Of a DNA stretch of 64,000 nucleotides, positions 62,208 through 64,000 are shown one piece after another. A program made the position numbers and the translations under genes. The first letter of the stretch is position 1. Every line of letters begins with the position of its first letter. The notes under the pieces were generated by a model, which searched no databases, had not been told where the DNA came from, and was given only the letters and a program-made list of their open reading frames with translations. The DNA lies in assembly GCA_047975265.1 (NCBI GenBank), contig JBKEDE010000042.1, forward strand, positions 1 through 64,000, in the 5' to 3' direction. The stretch comes from UJ101 sp047975265 (GTDB lineage Bacteria; Bacteroidota; Bacteroidia; Flavobacteriales; UJ101).

Positions 62208-63056
62208 ATGGTTTGGTTTAGACGAAATAAAAAAAATATACAGACACCTACTGAAGATAAAAAAGATTTACCAAAAGGATTATGGTACAAAACGCCCAGT
62301 GGAAAAATTATTGATACAGAAGAATTGCAAAACAATTTGTATGTAAGTCCTGAAGACGGATATCATGTAAAAATTGGAAGTAAAGAATATTTTGAAATTC
62401 TTTTTGACAATAATGAATTTAAAGAATTAAATCCAAAACTGGAAAGTAGAGATCCTTTAAAATTTGAAGATAAAAAAAAATATACAGACCGTCTGAAAGA
62501 AGCCAAAAGCAGAACGAATTTAAAAGATGCTATCCGAACGGCTTATGGTAAAATTAACGGACATGAAACAGTCATAGCTTGTATGGATTTTTCTTTTATC
62601 GGAGGTTCGATGGGATCTGTAGTAGGTGAAAAAATAGCTCGTGCCATTGATTTTTGTATTGAGAATAAATTGCCGTTTTTATTAATCTCCAAATCAGGCG
62701 GAGCTCGTATGATGGAGGCTGCATTTTCTCTAATGCAAATGGCTAAAACATCTGCTAAATTAGCCCTACTGGCTGAAGCTAAGCTTCCTTATATTTCTTT
62801 ACTGACAGATCCTACAACAGGCGGTGTAACAGCTTCTTATGCAATGTTAGGCGATATCAATATTGCCGAACCCGGAGCTCTGATAGGCTTTGCAGGACCT
62901 CGTGTAATAAAAGAAACTATTGGGAAAGATTTGCCTGAAGGATTTCAGACCTCAGAATTTGTTTTAGAACATGGATTTTTAGACAAAATCGTACATCGAA
63001 AAGATTTAAAGAAAACCATCAGTGATTATTTGGAAATCACGTTTTATAATGATTAA
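62208..63056 (+). CDS. accD: Acetyl-CoA carboxylase carboxyltransferase beta subunit
   Basis: A 282-residue beta subunit of the enzyme that makes malonyl-CoA for fatty acid synthesis. The carboxyltransferase core is clear: FIGGSMGSVVGEKI, ISKSGGARMMEA, SLLTDPTTGGVTASYAMLGD, GFAGPRVI and LPEGFQTSEFV. The N-terminal zinc ribbon region (LPKGLWYKTPSGKI to SPEDGYH) aligns with E. coli AccD but lacks all four cysteines, a change I recall in other Flavobacteriia. The alpha subunit is not in the window. Confidence 0.96.
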   Translation: MVWFRRNKKNIQTPTEDKKDLPKGLWYKTPSGKIIDTEELQNNLYVSPEDGYHVKIGSKEYFEILFDNNEFKELNPKLESRDPLKFEDKKKYTDRLKEAKSRTNLKDAIRTAYGKINGHETVIACMDFSFIGGSMGSVVGEKIARAIDFCIENKLPFLLISKSGGARMMEAAFSLMQMAKTSAKLALLAEAKLPYISLLTDPTTGGVTASYAMLGDINIAEPGALIGFAGPRVIKETIGKDLPEGFQTSEFVLEHGFLDKIVHRKDLKKTISDYLEITFYND

Positions 63057-63096
63057 GAAAACAACTTGATTTAGAAATTTTCTTATTATAATTTAT

Positions 63097-63547
63097 TTAG
63101 CTCAATAACGACTTTACAATCTGTGAAATCATTTTTCCATCTGCTTTTCCTGCTAATTGCTTTGTTGCTACACTCATTACTTTTCCCATATCACGAGGGG
63201 TTTCGGCACCAACTTGAGTGATAATTTCTTTTAAAACAGTCGTTATTTCTTCCTTTGATAATTGTTTGGGCAAAAATTGCTCTATTACTTTTAGCTTGTG
63301 CTAACTCTTCTTCTGCCATTTCGCGAGCTTCTTGTGCTATAAACTGTTCTGCTGCTTCCTTTCGTTGTTTTACCTCTCTTTGCAAAAGCTTTAATTCATC
63401 TTCTTCAGAGAGCTTTCCTTGGGCACCTTCTTCTGTTTTAGCTTTTAATATAGCTGTTTTTATTGCTCTTAATGATGCTAATGCTACTTGATCTTTTGAT
63501 TTCATAGCAATTTTTAATTGCTCCATCACATTTTTTTCCAAACTCAT
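63097..63547 (-). pseudogene. yqeY: GatB/YqeY domain protein, interrupted by a frameshift
   Basis: The first frame gives MSLEKNVMEQLKIAMKSKDQ, ALRAIKTAI, LLQREVKQRK and EEELAQA, then leaves the family. The next frame continues as VIEQFLPKQLSKEEI, ITQVGAETPRDMGKVM and KQLAGKADGKMISQIVKSLLS. The break is one extra base in the T run at 63289-63292. With it removed the gene would code for 149 residues, the normal YqeY length. YqeY is related to the tail of the GatB amidotransferase subunit; the function is unclear. The shift could be a sequence error. Confidence 0.88.
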
Positions 63548-63577
63548 TTTTAACAATTTAAAAGTCCATTCTTTATA

Positions 63578-64000
63578 TCAATCTACATTATCATGAAGAA
63601 ACGAATTGTTCTCACGAATTTGAAGTTCATCTTGCGAGTCTTCATTTAATGTTAATCGTGAACGGTTGTTTGTTGAACTGCTCTCCGATAACTCCACACC
63701 TTGTCTTTTATAAGCAGGTACACGTTCAAGATCTTCTATATTTTTAATATTTTGCTTAAACTTATAATTAAATGATTTTAATTTATTTTTGCGGTCTTCT
63801 ATTGTCTTCGGTGTATTTTCTTTAGAAAGTTCGCCGTTTTTTTCAATGGTTTTCTCCGTTTCAACCGTTTTTACTTCAAATCCGGATTCTATCAACTCAT
63901 CTGTTGCTACTTCGATTTCAACTTCTTGATTATTAAACGATTGATTATTATCAAATTCTAAATCAAACGAAAATTCTTCTTCATGCTCTTTTTCTACTAA
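63578..64000 (-). CDS. ftsZ: Cell division protein FtsZ, C-terminal part (gene continues past the window)
   Basis: The frame is open to the window edge, so the GTPase part lies outside. The visible 140 residues are the variable linker, rich in charged residues and Asn, then LERVPAYKRQGVEL and the C-terminal peptide NNSFLHDNVD, which is typical for FtsZ of Flavobacteriia and binds partner proteins such as FtsA. The neighbouring yqeY is the usual order in this group. Confidence 0.9.
   Translation of the reverse strand, partial: LVEKEHEEEFSFDLEFDNNQSFNNQEVEIEVATDELIESGFEVKTVETEKTIEKNGELSKENTPKTIEDRKNKLKSFNYKFKQNIKNIEDLERVPAYKRQGVELSESSSTNNRSRLTLNEDSQDELQIRENNSFLHDNVD

Noticed and set aside
62095..62346. 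Open frame of 83 codons before accD
   Set aside because: It overlaps the accD promoter box and start in another frame and shows no family features.

Overview
The window is about one-third G+C and comes from a member of the Bacteroidota, most likely Flavobacteriia. Evidence: promoters of the TANNTTTG (-7) type; a type IX secretion (T9SS) C-terminal sorting domain and a T9SS plug-type protein; an FtsZ tail ending LHDNVD next to a YqeY gene; OmpA proteins with thrombospondin type-3 repeats; DUF5606 and DUF2480 proteins; and a beta-type carboxyltransferase without the usual zinc cysteines. I cannot name the genus.

Layout. 1-5740 is an accessory region. It holds the end of a probable restriction endonuclease, two single-gene modules separated by repeats, and a Dpn-type GATC locus in the order dpnM-dpnC-dpnD-dpnA, followed by a gene remnant. 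5889-8172 is a housekeeping run (ruvX, def, DUF5606, mazG). 8363-13506 encodes a lipoprotein, a 1304-residue BNR/sortilin-like T9SS cargo and a fibronectin-like lipoprotein. bioB (13711) and ruvB (18610) are separated by a 3.6 kb island bounded by inverted repeats; it carries an AlkD-like HEAT protein, a secreted protein and a GCGC-type restriction-modification system (HhaI-like methylase plus a frameshifted HinP1I-like nuclease). 19.7-34 kb is core genome: a VWA lipoprotein, a LytS/LytTR pair, recA, OmpA, bioA, tRNA-Leu, mutS, an RNA methylase, a second OmpA, a deoxynucleoside kinase and folK. 34-41.6 kb holds sppA and the rod-shape cluster mreB-mreC-mreD-mrdA-rodA. 41.6-64 kb holds asd, DUF2480, yicC-gmk-hydrolase, an inserted SDR gene, leuS, an M28 peptidase, pruA, a second LytS/LytTR operon, a T9SS plug-type protein, rlmB, a flippase divergent from a glycosyltransferase, an ISAs1 remnant, accD, a frameshifted yqeY and the end of ftsZ.

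Two things stand out. First, the Dpn locus combines genes of two systems that are mutually exclusive in pneumococcus: a DpnI-type nuclease that cuts methylated GATC (with dpnD) lies between a GATC methylase whose 3' end is lost and a second GATC methylase whose 5' end lacks a standard start. This looks like a dpnCD insertion into a dpnM-dpnA cassette. Second, a family of imperfect repeats (core ACTGCRTTTAGC...GTTGGC) lies 4-60 bases upstream of, and in the same orientation as, six single accessory genes at four separate loci. It resembles a gene-cassette system, although no integrase is visible in the window. A 64-bp copy of ruvB internal sequence sits at one such repeat junction.

Two genes (yqeY and the HinP1I-like nuclease) carry single frameshifts in short A runs; these could be real mutations or sequence errors.
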